Made by a program: the position numbers and the translations under genes. From Actinomycetota bacterium (GTDB lineage: Bacteria; Actinomycetota; Geothermincolia; Fen-727; Anoxymicrobiaceae), in the NCBI GenBank assembly GCA_018831265.1, contig JAHJCO010000045.1:1-64000 (forward strand): DNA of 64,000 nt, written 5' to 3'. Below, piece after piece: positions 44,398 through 53,713 of this stretch. The notes under the pieces were generated by a model. That model was not told the DNA's origin. It did no database searches and worked only from the letters and a program-made list of their open reading frames with translations. Position 1 is the first letter of the stretch. The number at the start of each line of letters is the position of its first letter.

Positions 44398-47187
44398 ATG
44401 CCGATGAATTCCAACGTCGAGGACTTCGCCAAGAAGCTCCAGGAGGTCAAGCTCTCGAAGCTCAAGGACAGGTTCAAGGGCTCTTTTACTAAAAGGCGCG
44501 TCCTCATCATCATCCTCCTGGCGCTCATCATCTTGTTCTTCGCGGTGATAACCCCGTTCGCCATCTTCTACACCGATGCCCTGTGGTACAACCAGCTGGG
44601 TTTCCAGAACCTGTTCTGGAAGACGATCATCGCGAAGATCCTGATGGTCGTGGTGTTCGGCACGTTCTTCTTCCTGCTGCTGTACGGGAACATATTCCTG
44701 GCCCGCAAGATACCACCGGCCCAGGAGCTGGACCTGGAGGGCTCGCCCCTGGAGGCCGTCATGACGAAGGCGCGCGCCGTCTGGAAGAAGGCGGTGGGGT
44801 GGGTCCTTGTGCTGATCGCGGTGATCGCGGCGTTCATCGCCGGGCTGAGCTGGGCGCCGCGCTGGGAGCTGGTGCTCAAGTTCCTCAATCACACGAGCTT
44901 CAGGCAGACCGACCCGGTCTTCGGCAAGGACATCAGCGTCTATGTCTTCAGCTACCCGTTCCTGCGCGCGCTGGTTGACTGGCTCCTGGGCGCCGTGATC
45001 TTCGTCTTCATAGTCACGGCGGTGGTGTACGTGCTCGACGGGGGGATCCGCCTGAAGCGCGGCCCCGATATGTTCACGCCGCACGTGAAGGCCCACCTGT
45101 CGGTGCTGCTCGCCATCCTCTTCCTCATTAAGGCATGGTCCTACCGCCTCAACATGTACGAGCTGTTGTTCAGGAAGACGGGGGTTGTCTACGGCGCGGG
45201 TTACACGGCGGTCAAGGCCCAGATCCCCGCGTTGTGGATCATGCTGGTCTTCTCTCTGATATGCGCCGTGGCCCTGCTGGCCAACATCTGGTACAAGGGC
45301 TGGATAGTGCCAGCGGTCACCGTGGGGGCCCTGGTGGTGGTCGCCCTGCTGGCCGGCACCGTGTACCCGGCGCTGGTCCAGGCGTGGGGAGTGAAGCCCA
45401 ATGAGCTCACGCGCGAGACCCCTTACCTCGAACGAAACATCGCGTTCACCCGCAAGGCATACAACCTGGACAAGGTCGACGCGACTCCGTACGCGGCGGT
45501 CCCGGACCTCACCAAGGCGTCCATCGACCGCAACCAGGCGACCGTCAAGAACATCAGGCTGTGGGACCCGCGTCCCCTGCTCAACGCCGACGAGCAGCTA
45601 CAGTCCATCCGCCAGTACTACAAGTTCAACGACGTGGACGTTGACCGCTACGACGTCAACGGCACCTACAGGCAGACAATGATCGCCGCCCGCGAGATGG
45701 TGCAGTCCAACCTTCCCACGGCGGCCCGCACCTGGATCAACAACACGCTCATATACACGCACGGATACGGGGTTGTGATGAACCCCTCCAACGACGTGAC
45801 GAATGAGGGCAACCCAGCCTACATGCTGAGCGATATCCCCCCCACTGGCCCGACCAACGTGCAGAACAAGGTGCCCGGCATCTACTTCGGGGAGCTCTCC
45901 GAGGACTACGTGGTGGTAGACACCACGGAGAAGGAGTTCAACTACCCGAGGGGTGAGGGGCAGGCCACGAGCATCTACAAGGGCCGGGGCGGGGTGAAGG
46001 TCAACTCGATCTGGCGGAAGCTGCTTTTCACTATCCGGTTCCACGACATCAACCTGCTGTTCTCGGGCCAGGTTAAAAACGAATCGCAGGTCATGTACTT
46101 CAGGAACATAAGAACACGGCTCGCCCGGTGCGCGCCGTTCCTCAGCTTCGACCGGGATCCGTACATGGTAGTCGCCGACAGCGGCAAGCTATACTGGATC
46201 GTAGACGCGTACACGACCGCGGAGACCTACCCGTACTCCCAGCCCACCCCGGGACTGGGCAACTACGTCCGTAACTCCGTCAAGGCCGTGATCGACGCCT
46301 ACACAGGGAAGGTGTGGCTATACATAATCGACCCGGGCGACCCGGTGGTCGCGACATACCGCAAGATCTTCCCTTCCATCTTCTCCCCGTTCGAGGAGAT
46401 GCCGGCGGACCTGGTGCGCCACCTTCGCTACCCGGAGGACTACTTCGTGGCCCAGGCCAACATGCTGCGCACCTACCACATGACCAACCCCAGGGAGTTC
46501 TACAACAAGGAGGACGAGTGGGACTTTCCAAAGGAGACCCTGGACGGCCAGGACGTGGATATGGTCCCCTACTACGTCATCATGAAGATCCCCGGCGAGC
46601 AGAAAGAGGAAATGGTCCTCATGCTGCCGTTCGTGCCCCACAACAAGCAGAACATGATCTCCTGGCTGGCGGCGCGGATGGACCCCGGGCACTACGGCCA
46701 GATGGTGAACTTCCTGTTCCCCAAGGGAAAGCTCATCTACGGGCCGGAGCAGATCGAGGGCCGCATCGAGCAGGACCCGGAGATCTCCCGGCAACTGTCC
46801 CTGTGGAGACAGGAGGGCTCCCAGGTCGTCAGGGGGAACCTGCTTGTCATACCGATCGAGCAGGCCATCATCTACATCGAGCCTCTCTACCTGCAGGCCA
46901 CGCAGATCAAGATACCGCAGATAAAGCGGGTGGTACTCGTCTACGGGCAGCAGGTGGTGATGGAGCCGACCCTGGAACAGGCGCTGTTGAGGATGTTCGC
47001 GGGCGCGCCCTCGGCGGTGGAGCCCACCCCGACGGGGCAGCCGACCACCCCACAGGCGGACCTGGCGGCGCAGGCGCTCGACCTCTACAACAAGGCGGTG
47101 GAGGCGCAGAAGGCGGGGGACTGGACGGCTTACGGGCAGTACCTCAAGCAGCTAAACGACGTGCTACAGCAACTGGCCGGCCAGTGA
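44398..47187 (+). CDS. UPF0182 family membrane protein
   Basis: 929 residues with AGGAGG before ATG 44398. Seven membrane helices occupy the first third (about 35-58, 77-101, 128-150, 185-215, 229-250, 278-298, 301-328). The large outer domain contains YLERNIAFTRKAYNLDKVDA, NIRLWDPRPLL, HGYGVVMNPSNDV and GIYFGELSEDYVVVDT, all family text. The tail is Pro/Thr/Gln-rich with a coiled-coil-like end. The family is typical of Actinomycetota and cyanobacteria; its function is unknown. Confidence 0.93.
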   Translation: MPMNSNVEDFAKKLQEVKLSKLKDRFKGSFTKRRVLIIILLALIILFFAVITPFAIFYTDALWYNQLGFQNLFWKTIIAKILMVVVFGTFFFLLLYGNIFLARKIPPAQELDLEGSPLEAVMTKARAVWKKAVGWVLVLIAVIAAFIAGLSWAPRWELVLKFLNHTSFRQTDPVFGKDISVYVFSYPFLRALVDWLLGAVIFVFIVTAVVYVLDGGIRLKRGPDMFTPHVKAHLSVLLAILFLIKAWSYRLNMYELLFRKTGVVYGAGYTAVKAQIPALWIMLVFSLICAVALLANIWYKGWIVPAVTVGALVVVALLAGTVYPALVQAWGVKPNELTRETPYLERNIAFTRKAYNLDKVDATPYAAVPDLTKASIDRNQATVKNIRLWDPRPLLNADEQLQSIRQYYKFNDVDVDRYDVNGTYRQTMIAAREMVQSNLPTAARTWINNTLIYTHGYGVVMNPSNDVTNEGNPAYMLSDIPPTGPTNVQNKVPGIYFGELSEDYVVVDTTEKEFNYPRGEGQATSIYKGRGGVKVNSIWRKLLFTIRFHDINLLFSGQVKNESQVMYFRNIRTRLARCAPFLSFDRDPYMVVADSGKLYWIVDAYTTAETYPYSQPTPGLGNYVRNSVKAVIDAYTGKVWLYIIDPGDPVVATYRKIFPSIFSPFEEMPADLVRHLRYPEDYFVAQANMLRTYHMTNPREFYNKEDEWDFPKETLDGQDVDMVPYYVIMKIPGEQKEEMVLMLPFVPHNKQNMISWLAARMDPGHYGQMVNFLFPKGKLIYGPEQIEGRIEQDPEISRQLSLWRQEGSQVVRGNLLVIPIEQAIIYIEPLYLQATQIKIPQIKRVVLVYGQQVVMEPTLEQALLRMFAGAPSAVEPTPTGQPTTPQADLAAQALDLYNKAVEAQKAGDWTAYGQYLKQLNDVLQQLAGQ

Positions 47188-47195
47188 CTGAAAAA

Positions 47196-47437
47196 GGGGT
47201 CAGGCACAATTCAAGTCACGCGACTAGAATCGGGGTCAGGCGGGATTCAAGTCACACCGTGCAAGTTGCTTGACTGGAAAAGGGGTCAGGCACAATTCAA
47301 GTCACACCATACAGGTTGTCCGGCATTGAAGCTGACATTGAATTGAAAAGGGGTCATGAAAAGGGGTCAGGCACAATTCAATTCACACCACACAGGTCGG
47401 GCGGACCTGAAGCTGAAATTGAATTGAGCCTGACCCT
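47196..47437. repeat. Cluster of five GGGGTCAGG repeats with internal hairpins
   Basis: GGGGTCA(GG) begins at 47196, 47232, 47282, 47350 and 47363. Each is followed by c-acaattcaa(g/t)tcac or a variant. The last unit (47362-47437) is complete: aggggtcaggcacaattcaa ... gcctgaccct, with an inner caggtc/gacctg hairpin and a total of 76 bases. The earlier ones lack a 3' arm, as if later insertions cut them. The 3' end overlaps the stop codon of the next gene. Confidence 0.85.
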
Positions 47438-47828
47438 AGATGATGCCGAATCTCCTGGCGAAGTCCAGGTAGCCGCGCATGATCAGGCGTGAGTAGCCGG
47501 CGTTGAACTCGTAGTCCATGTAGCAGCCGTCGCGCTGGCGCTTGATGCACTCCCTGGCGCGGGAGACGAACTCCTCCAGTTCGTCGGAGGCGGCCATGTA
47601 CTCGCAGGCGGCCCTGTTGAGGTCGACGGTGATATCGGGACTGACGAGCCCTCCCTCGGTGACGACGAGCCGCCCGTTCCGCTTCGTGAGCGAGAACGTC
47701 TCGCCCTCCACCGTCGCCTGCAGCGCGGCGCCTTCCCTCAGCGGCTTTCCGAGCTCGGAGCCCGGAGGCTCACCGAACGCATCCTCCAGCAGCTTCTTGA
47801 TATCTCTTGAGGACTTCTTTTTTGCCAT
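47436..47828 (-). CDS. Small SCP2-like protein
   Basis: 130 residues. After a basic start (MAKKKSSRDIKKLLEDAFGE), TVEGETFSLTKRNGRLVVTE, SPDITVDLNRAACEYMAASD and SRLIMRGYLDFARRFGII resemble the SCP2 lipid-binding fold (weak). No signal peptide. The TAG stop lies in the GGGGTCAGG repeat. The upstream phosphoesterase gene ends 8 bases before its start, so they are likely one operon. Confidence 0.65.
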   Translation of the reverse strand: MAKKKSSRDIKKLLEDAFGEPPGSELGKPLREGAALQATVEGETFSLTKRNGRLVVTEGGLVSPDITVDLNRAACEYMAASDELEEFVSRARECIKRQRDGCYMDYEFNAGYSRLIMRGYLDFARRFGII

Positions 47829-47835
47829 GACTCAA

Positions 47836-48672
47836 CTAGATTCTAACAACTTTCTGGGTGCGCTGTCGTCCGTTGATATCGACCTGGACGTAGTTGTAGT
47901 AGGAGCCGGTTCCCAGCAGCGGGGCGCCCGCCCCGCCCGTGATCGTGACCAGCACCCCTTCGTCCGTGGATTCCATGTAGGTATGCACGTGCCCGCAGAA
48001 CAGCTCCTCGACACCCCCCTCCGCCAGGAGAGGCACCATCTCGTGGTTGTTGTCCAGGCCCGGTATCTGGGAGGCGCTGGCCTTGGCCGAGTAGGGAAAC
48101 CCCGGGGGCACGTGGGCGACCGCGATGACGTGGTCCGGTTTCCTCTTCCGCGCGGCCGCGAGGTCCTGCCGCGCCCACTCCTGCTCGGCGGGGTAGAAAC
48201 CCAGCTCCTGGTTGCAGTTGTCCAGCAGCAGGAAATGGCAGTTCTTGTGGTCGAAGGACTGATGGGCGGGGCCTATGTACGGCACGTAGCCCTCATCCAG
48301 CGGCTGGGTCGCGATATCGTGGTTTCCCGGAACGGCGTAGTACTTCACCCCGCTTGTGTCCATGTGGGAGACAAAGTTCTCGAACTCGGTGTCGGTCCCG
48401 CTCCCGGTGAGGTCACCGGCGATTATCAGGAAATCGACGGAGCGGGCGGCGGCCAGCACCCGGTCGAACACCTCGTAGTTGTTCTGGGGATCGCCGCAGA
48501 CGATGAAGCTGAACGACGGTCCTCCCGCCTGCGGACCGGTGGATGGAGCGGAAGAGCCTGCGGGTTTGCCGCCCGACCCGCACCCGGGCAGTAGCAGCGC
48601 CGCGACGAACGCGAGCACGAGCAACGCGGGCAACATTCGCGCCGGATGGCGGCCTGTTCCTTTTCCAATCAT
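47836..48672 (-). CDS. Lipoprotein metallophosphoesterase
   Basis: 278 residues. Lipoprotein signal with lipobox LLLPGC near residue 31, then a Ser/Gly linker. Calcineurin-like motifs: CGDPQNN (the usual D-x-H has Asp but Gln in place of His), AGDLTGSG, VPGNHDIA, AVAHVPPG and FCGHVHTYM (GHxH). It is exported and membrane-tethered, so it probably acts on extracytoplasmic phosphoesters. The altered first motif (DPQ) is seen in some family members. Confidence 0.85.
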   Translation of the reverse strand: MIGKGTGRHPARMLPALLVLAFVAALLLPGCGSGGKPAGSSAPSTGPQAGGPSFSFIVCGDPQNNYEVFDRVLAAARSVDFLIIAGDLTGSGTDTEFENFVSHMDTSGVKYYAVPGNHDIATQPLDEGYVPYIGPAHQSFDHKNCHFLLLDNCNQELGFYPAEQEWARQDLAAARKRKPDHVIAVAHVPPGFPYSAKASASQIPGLDNNHEMVPLLAEGGVEELFCGHVHTYMESTDEGVLVTITGGAGAPLLGTGSYYNYVQVDINGRQRTQKVVRI

Positions 48673-48805
48673 ACGATACGACTCCGGGTGCTATCGGGCA
48701 TCGCCGGTTCAAACGAAAATACGGCCGCCCCGGATACGTCATGCGCCGGGATTCATGAAACGCTTCTGGAGTGAACCTCCGGGTCGACGGCCGCGGGGCC
48801 GTCTC

Positions 48806-49879
48806 TCAACGCGCGTAGCGGGCGAAGCCGGCCACGTCGCTCCTGGAGGAGAGCTTGGTGATCTTCACCACGTCACCGGTCCGTGGAGCGTGGATGAACA
48901 TGTCGTTGCCGATGTACATGCCCACGTGGTGGATCGGGGACCCGAAGAAAACCATGTCGCCCGGACGCGCCTTGTCCCGTGAGACCTTGATGCCGTGGTA
49001 GAACTGCACGTCGGCGGTGCGGGGGATCTTTATGCCGTGCAGCTTGTAGACGTACTGCATCAGCCCCGAGCAGTCGAAGCAGATGCGGTGCACCCCCGTG
49101 GGGCACCGGCCCGGGCCCTCGCCGGCCCAGTGATATACGACGCCCAGGTAGCGCATGCAGGTCTTGGCCAGGCTGCCCTCCGGGATATCGGCCAGGGTCT
49201 GCTCGGCCTGCTGGTTCAGGGCGGCGTCGGTGACGGCCTGGATCCGCGCCTGCTCGGCGAGCAGCCGCTGGATATCCTGGTTGACGCTGTTTAGCAGGGC
49301 CTGCCTCTCGCCCAGCTTCTGCTCGACGCCGGACTTCTTGGCGGCGGCCTGAGCGACCAGGCCTTCCTGCTGGCGCTGCTGCTCGGCCAGCTGGCTCTCC
49401 AGCATCGCCACCGAATCGCGAGTGCTCTTGATCCTGGTGATCAGCTCAGCGTCGCTATCGGCGAGCTTGGAGACGTAATCGGCCTGCTCGAGGAACTCGA
49501 CGAAATCCCTGGTGCGCAGCAGGACCTCGAACATGGACGTCCTGCCGTTCTTGTACATGGTCGCCGCGCGCTTGTTGAGGATGATGCGGCGCTTGCGCAG
49601 GGTCTCCTTGATCTGGGTCAGCCTGGAGCGCGTCTCCTCGACCTTACTTGTGATGGCGTCCAGGTCGACCTTGACCCTGTTGTACGCGTCGCTCGCGATC
49701 TCCAGCTCGTTATCGAGCGCGTCTATCTGGCGGGCTATCTCGGCGGCCTGCTGGCTCTTGGATGCCAGGTCCGAGGGCTGGGCGAGGAGTCCCTGAGCGG
49801 GCGCGAACGCGACAAGGAGGATCGCCGCGAACAGCAGCCCCGCGATCGCCTTGTTTCCCGCTGTCGTCTTCCGCTTCAT
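48806..49879 (-). CDS. PcsB-like coiled-coil NlpC/P60 peptidoglycan hydrolase
   Basis: 357 residues from ATG 49879 (MKRKTTAGNKAIAGLLF..., a signal peptide); an in-frame ATG at 49966 would add a non-signal leader. Residues ~40-220 form a long coiled coil (QQAAEIARQIDALDNELEIA, EETRSRLTQIKETLRKRRII). The C-terminal ~120 residues are NlpC/P60 with the catalytic Cys in CFDCSGLMQYVYK, His in IHHVGMYIG and a polar third site in FIHAPRTG. It should cut peptide stems of peptidoglycan, possibly under FtsEX-type control. Confidence 0.9.
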   Translation of the reverse strand: MKRKTTAGNKAIAGLLFAAILLVAFAPAQGLLAQPSDLASKSQQAAEIARQIDALDNELEIASDAYNRVKVDLDAITSKVEETRSRLTQIKETLRKRRIILNKRAATMYKNGRTSMFEVLLRTRDFVEFLEQADYVSKLADSDAELITRIKSTRDSVAMLESQLAEQQRQQEGLVAQAAAKKSGVEQKLGERQALLNSVNQDIQRLLAEQARIQAVTDAALNQQAEQTLADIPEGSLAKTCMRYLGVVYHWAGEGPGRCPTGVHRICFDCSGLMQYVYKLHGIKIPRTADVQFYHGIKVSRDKARPGDMVFFGSPIHHVGMYIGNDMFIHAPRTGDVVKITKLSSRSDVAGFARYAR

Positions 49880-50289
49880 CCTGCCTCTTCGCCTTGTGCG
49901 ACCCGCATTCCTGATACGTCCGGGGACAGTAAAACTGCCCTCGAGCTTTCGGCCTCCGGGCTCCATCCCCTATACGGTTGGCAACTTACTATTATCCCGC
50001 TTTCCAATGTTAACAGTCAATAGTTATTGTTAACTACTGTTAACTGCCGTACTTATAATGTCGGCACTGTTGAATGATAAGTTTACTGTTTTCAAGAGTT
50101 CACTCTTGTTAATTCAAGAGCGGGCCTACCGATCCGGCAATGCCCGTTCACCCTGTAGAACGTACGAGAGTCTCAGCGGGTGCGTTCCACGCGTAGAAAT
50201 CTGCCCCGTCGGGACCACGTAGATGCGCTGACTGACGCGCGTGCTTGCATCGCGCAGCGCAATTGAGGACAATATAGTCCACGAAGCGA
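49880..50289. other. AT-rich gap before the initiator tRNA
   Basis: Bases ~49985-50110 are strikingly AT-rich and repetitive: gttaacagtcaatagttatt, gttaactactgttaactgcc. The gttaactactgtt phrase also occurs inside the 167-bp element at 53985, so this may be a decayed relative. A TATAGT at 50273-50278 is a possible tRNA -10. No gene is seen. Confidence 0.45.
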
Positions 50290-50366
50290 TGCGGGGTGGA
50301 GCAGTCTGGAAGCTCGCTGGGCTCATAACCCAGAGGTCGCCGGTTCAAATCCGGCCCCCGCTACCA
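50290..50366 (+). tRNA. Initiator tRNA-fMet (CAT)
   Basis: 77 bases with CCA encoded (50364-50366). Acceptor GCGGGG/CCCCGC, D-arm, anticodon loop CTCATAA (CAT at 50324-50326), T-arm CCGGTTCAAATCCGG. The three consecutive GGG/CCC pairs in the anticodon stem and the absence of a Watson-Crick pair at 1-72 (T1/T72) mark it as the initiator. Confidence 0.95.
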
Positions 50367-50376
50367 TAGACCACTC

Positions 50377-50404
50377 GCCGACTCTTTACCGAGTCGGCTT
50401 TTTT
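50377..50404 (+). terminator. Terminator of the tRNA transcript
   Basis: gccgactc (50377-50384) pairs perfectly with gagtcggc (50391-50398), loop tttacc, followed by six T residues. Confidence 0.88.
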
Positions 50405-50409
50405 GTGGA

Positions 50410-50428
50410 CCGGATTTGAACCGGCGAC
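50410..50428 (-). repeat. Inverted 19-nt copy of the tRNA T-arm (left flank of island)
   Basis: ccggatttgaaccggcgac is the exact reverse complement of tRNA bases 50336-50354. A 17-nt copy in the same orientation (ggatttgaaccggcgac) is at 53543-53559. The region 50429-50698 between this site and the first island gene shows no gene. Confidence 0.7.
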
Positions 50429-50698
50429 TCATGGAGCGCCGGTGGAAGCATTCCCCCGATAGAAACTCATCTGTGGGGGTCAGCAATCCGCCTTCTCTAT
50501 GATGCGTAGTGCCACGAGCAGGCAGTCCACGAAGTCCTTAAAGTCATCCTTATGGTTGTTGACACTCTGGGATCAGGGTATTCACGGCCGGACTTGTTGC
50601 ATTTGTGGACCGGTCGCACACGTCTACACCGCTCTCCTGAATAGATATATGCTATTAGTTCGGGACAGCTCTCACGGCGGCATGCTCTGGGGGACCGG

Positions 50699-52096
50699 AT
50701 GAACAGGAAAAGGACCACCTCAAGATATCTTCTGAACCTGGTGCCACTATTCGTCCTGATTGTCGTATTAATAGCCGTCCCAGCCGCCTTGCTCCTTTTT
50801 ACGATGTCCGATGCCGTACAGGCAGGAGGAAAAACGGGGTTCAAGATAAAGGTTTTGGCTAAAGAAGGCCCACCTATATACATACCTGTCGATGTCAACG
50901 ATTCAGAGGTTAGTGGGACTTTCTCAAGAACCATCCCCGCCGAGCTTGGTGGACATAAAGACCAGAGTTGGTCCTATACAGGGAAGATAGACGAGAGACA
51001 GATTACCGGCCGTCTCTCTTTCCACGAAATATGCAGCATTCCGAATTGCGGTGAGTCGGAAATGAATTACGAAGTCAGCAGCACCGTTCTAGTGATAGAC
51101 GACAACAATGCCAGGTCCGATTGGGTAACTACTACCGGTAACGGTCGCAACAAGAAGACGAGTTACACCTTCCCTGTTACGCTCAAGCTCACCGCCGACC
51201 TCACCCCCCTCATAGAAGCGGGCTACGAGTTCGGCCCCGCTGGCACCACCGGGAAGACCGATGGCAATAAGACGCTCGCCACGACGACCACCAAGAAGGA
51301 ATCGGACGCGAAATCCAGGGGGGCAGTGGCAACAATAACAGCAGCACTGGCGATCCTGCTGGCAGGCGCCGCATCCAAGTTCGCAGCCGCCGCCGCCGCC
51401 CCGGCCACCATGAGCGCTACGTCTGCCTTCGCGGAGACGAAAAGACCTTCAGCACTTGCGGATTACGCAGAGATGGGCGACATACCGGATAATCTCATCC
51501 CGGTCTGGAAGAACACGTTGAGCATGGAAAAGCAGGCTATGCTGGATGAGATTCGCGGGATGCGCGAGGGTGGAGAGATCGACGTTTCAGAGTACAAGAT
51601 CCTCACGGCTGACGTGTTCAACCCCGGGGTCACTGAGAACGAAGCGGTTCTGAGGATCAACGTGGCGCGCGAATACAAAAATGCCTTAAGAGAAACGTCA
51701 CTTGGATCGGCAGGTCGGCCGGTGGATACCTACAGGGCCTTCCGCGAGACCTACGGGGTCGGTCGCGAAGAATTGATTCGCATGAGGGAGAAGGCCCAGC
51801 AGGAGTACTGGGACTGGAAAGGCAAAGAAGGAGAGCTTAGAGAGGACTACGAGATAAAAGACGCGTATCACCAGGCTACCCGCCCGGACAGGTTGCCAGA
51901 CTACGACCCGACCGGGATTCTCGACGGCCTCCCGCCCAAGCCTCCAGAAGCGGAGTTCGTTGACGCTGACCAGCTCAGTAAACTGGCCAGGCACCGGCTG
52001 GACGTCGCCAACGAGAAGATGGCGTCCGCCGAGACTCGCATCAGAGCGATCAATGCAAGGCTCAAGTTCACAAGCAAGGCGAAGGGAAACAAGTGA
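50699..52096 (+). CDS. Predicted membrane/secreted protein of the AT-richer island
   Basis: 465 residues. GGGGGA precedes ATG 50699. N-terminal hydrophobic segment (LNLVPLFVLIVVLIAVPAAL) and a second around residues 203-230 (VATITAALAILLAGAASKFA). Between them is a beta-rich domain with PIYIPVDVNDSEVSGTFSRT and two cysteines (CSIPNC). The C-terminal half is charged and helical. Codons here use more A/T than the neighbours, suggesting transfer. I do not recognise a family. It overlaps the next gene by 4 bases. Confidence 0.7.
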   Translation: MNRKRTTSRYLLNLVPLFVLIVVLIAVPAALLLFTMSDAVQAGGKTGFKIKVLAKEGPPIYIPVDVNDSEVSGTFSRTIPAELGGHKDQSWSYTGKIDERQITGRLSFHEICSIPNCGESEMNYEVSSTVLVIDDNNARSDWVTTTGNGRNKKTSYTFPVTLKLTADLTPLIEAGYEFGPAGTTGKTDGNKTLATTTTKKESDAKSRGAVATITAALAILLAGAASKFAAAAAAPATMSATSAFAETKRPSALADYAEMGDIPDNLIPVWKNTLSMEKQAMLDEIRGMREGGEIDVSEYKILTADVFNPGVTENEAVLRINVAREYKNALRETSLGSAGRPVDTYRAFRETYGVGREELIRMREKAQQEYWDWKGKEGELREDYEIKDAYHQATRPDRLPDYDPTGILDGLPPKPPEAEFVDADQLSKLARHRLDVANEKMASAETRIRAINARLKFTSKAKGNK

Positions 52097-52464
52097 ACGA
52101 AACAGAAGGCCAGACTGCACGCGAGGTCCGCAAGGAATCAATCCTCGCCATCCGTCAGAACTTCAACTACCTCGTCGAACTGCTCCTGTACGACGAGATG
52201 GAGGAAGACGAGTTCTTCAAGAAACTCGAAAGCCTCTTCTATATAGATGAGTCCGGCGCTCCCTGGTTGATCTCCGTGAAGAATGGGAACTGGTACAAGC
52301 TTACAGAGGACGGTCCTGTCCTCGGGGAGCCTCCAGACTTCCTATACCGGCCGGTCGACCTGCCCGAGATCAAGGAAGAACCGACAGGCGAGTTCTGTGC
52401 CGATTGCGGCAAGCCGCTGTCAGAAGGCAAGGAGTTCTGCTCGGGATGCGGGAAACCGGCGTAG
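52093..52464 (+). CDS. Small protein with C-terminal double-Cys zinc ribbon
   Basis: 123 residues from GTG 52093 overlapping the previous stop. N-terminal helical part (REVRKESILAIRQNFNYLVE), a central stretch GAPWLISVKNGNWYKLTEDG (a small beta domain that could read ligands or interact with a partner), and a C-terminal ribbon FCADCGKPLSEGKEFCSGCG (two C-x2-C). Part of a three-gene set. Confidence 0.7.
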   Translation: MNETEGQTAREVRKESILAIRQNFNYLVELLLYDEMEEDEFFKKLESLFYIDESGAPWLISVKNGNWYKLTEDGPVLGEPPDFLYRPVDLPEIKEEPTGEFCADCGKPLSEGKEFCSGCGKPA

Positions 52465-52476
52465 AGGTGGTGTGAC

Positions 52477-52968
52477 ATGCCCTGGTGGGGATGGATACTT
52501 GAGATAATAGGCTTGGCAGTGCTGGCGGCATCTATCGTTTTCGCCGTCCTGTGGACAATGAAGAAAAAGTCAATCGCCCCTATGTCACTACTTATCTATG
52601 CAATTGCGGCCGTAGTCGCGGCTATCTTGTTTGTCTCGCTGGGCCCCGCCAGGCCGCCTACGTACCTTATCGTTCTATCCATTCTCGCAGGTATTGCAGC
52701 AGGAGCAGCCCTTTCTATCCTGGCAAAGCTCAAGGTCGAAGAAAGACAGATCGCCTCTTCACACGGTCACCTTCACATAGCCATATGGTCTTTCCTGCTG
52801 ATCATCTCTTCCATCCTTGTCATCTCGGGTACCGGTGCGGCCAAGGTTTCTGTAGCCATCATGCTCTTCGCGTCCCTCGGCGTTGCCGCCTACTGTATTG
52901 CCATCTACCTGAGGTACCGGACGGGAGTGCAAGGCGTCGCCCAAACCGCAGGAGCATCTGGTATCTGA
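52477..52968 (+). CDS. Small membrane protein, five predicted helices
   Basis: 163 residues, mostly hydrophobic: LEIIGLAVLAASIVFAVLWT, MSLLIYAIAAVVAAILFVSL, YLIVLSILAGIAAGAALSIL, LHIAIWSFLLIISSILVISG and KVSVAIMLFASLGVAAYCIA. It follows the zinc-ribbon gene by 12 bases. No known family; likely a partner of the two preceding island genes. Confidence 0.65.
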   Translation: MPWWGWILEIIGLAVLAASIVFAVLWTMKKKSIAPMSLLIYAIAAVVAAILFVSLGPARPPTYLIVLSILAGIAAGAALSILAKLKVEERQIASSHGHLHIAIWSFLLIISSILVISGTGAAKVSVAIMLFASLGVAAYCIAIYLRYRTGVQGVAQTAGASGI

Positions 52969-53028
52969 TTCACGTATGTTTATGCTCTTCCGCTAACACT
53001 GCCTTCAATAGAGAAGCAGAACAGCGGA

Positions 53029-53385
53029 TTAATAATTGTGATCTATCCCCGCTTCTTCGATCAACTGTTGCGCTTCGACCCACTGTTCATTCTTTGGAAG
53101 TCGCACAAGTTTCTTCATTCTGTGATGGTTTAGGCGCCGTCCTCCGGGGAGTGGGTCTCCGAGCGAAACAAACAGCTCTTCCACTATCGGATCCAGTCTG
53201 GTGAGGGCCAACAGGGTCTTGACCAGTGTCATGCATACGCCTAGAGATGAAGCTAACTCAGCCTGAGTTCTCCACCTCCCGCCTTTCAATTCTTTTCTCA
53301 GTTCCCGACCGACTACTGCCGGGTTTCGGTATCCTGCCTGCTTCTCGCCACGTGCTATCAGCAATCCGGTCTTGAAACGGGGCAA
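53029..53385 (-). pseudogene. HTH-containing remnant of a mobile-element accessory gene
   Basis: 118 residues. GGRWRTQAELASSLGVCMTL followed by VKTLLALTRLDPIVEELF is a ParB/KorB-like helix-turn-helix, a type that often follows site-specific recombinase genes. The N-terminal text (KTGLLIARGEKQAGYRNPAV) looks like the tail of something larger and there is no clear ribosome site. No integrase remains, so this is probably a relic near the right edge of the island. Confidence 0.5.
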
Positions 53386-53581
53386 TATGAACGTCGATGT
53401 GAAAGTTCTTCGTTTTATGATGTCCGGGCTACCACCCAGGTCCGTTAAACCCCGTCTCGGCTCGCACCACGATAACGGTAGATTTGGTCAACCCTTATCT
53501 ACGCAATTGAACCATGACGGTGTATTGGCGCCTCGTTATCAGGGATTTGAACCGGCGACAGGGGGATAGCTGACTGAGGAG
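53386..53581. other. Right edge of the island
   Basis: No gene is seen. It carries the second T-arm copy (ggatttgaaccggcgac, 53543-53559), in direct orientation to the copy at 50410. Confidence 0.5.
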
Positions 53582-53713
53582 GGGGTCAGGCGGGAGTCTA
53601 TTCAATATGTCGCATCCTTGCTGTGAGTGTAGACTGTCCAAGACCTGCGCGTCGTGGTGCGGCCCGATGCGACCGCCGAATCGACCTGGCTGACTTGAAT
53701 CGTGCCTGACCCC
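53582..53713. repeat. 132-bp GGGGTCAGGC...GCCTGACCCC element
   Basis: ggggtcaggc (53582-53591) is the reverse complement of gcctgacccc (53704-53713). The 3' end gacttgaatcgtgcctgacc resembles the 47232 repeat in reverse. The interior contains further short palindromes (gtcgtggtgcggcccgatgc). The remainder to 53858 shows nothing further. Confidence 0.75.

Noticed and set aside
50497..50934. Minus-strand open frame of 145 codons
   Set aside because: It overlaps the start of the better-supported plus-strand gene at 50699 and shows no domain.
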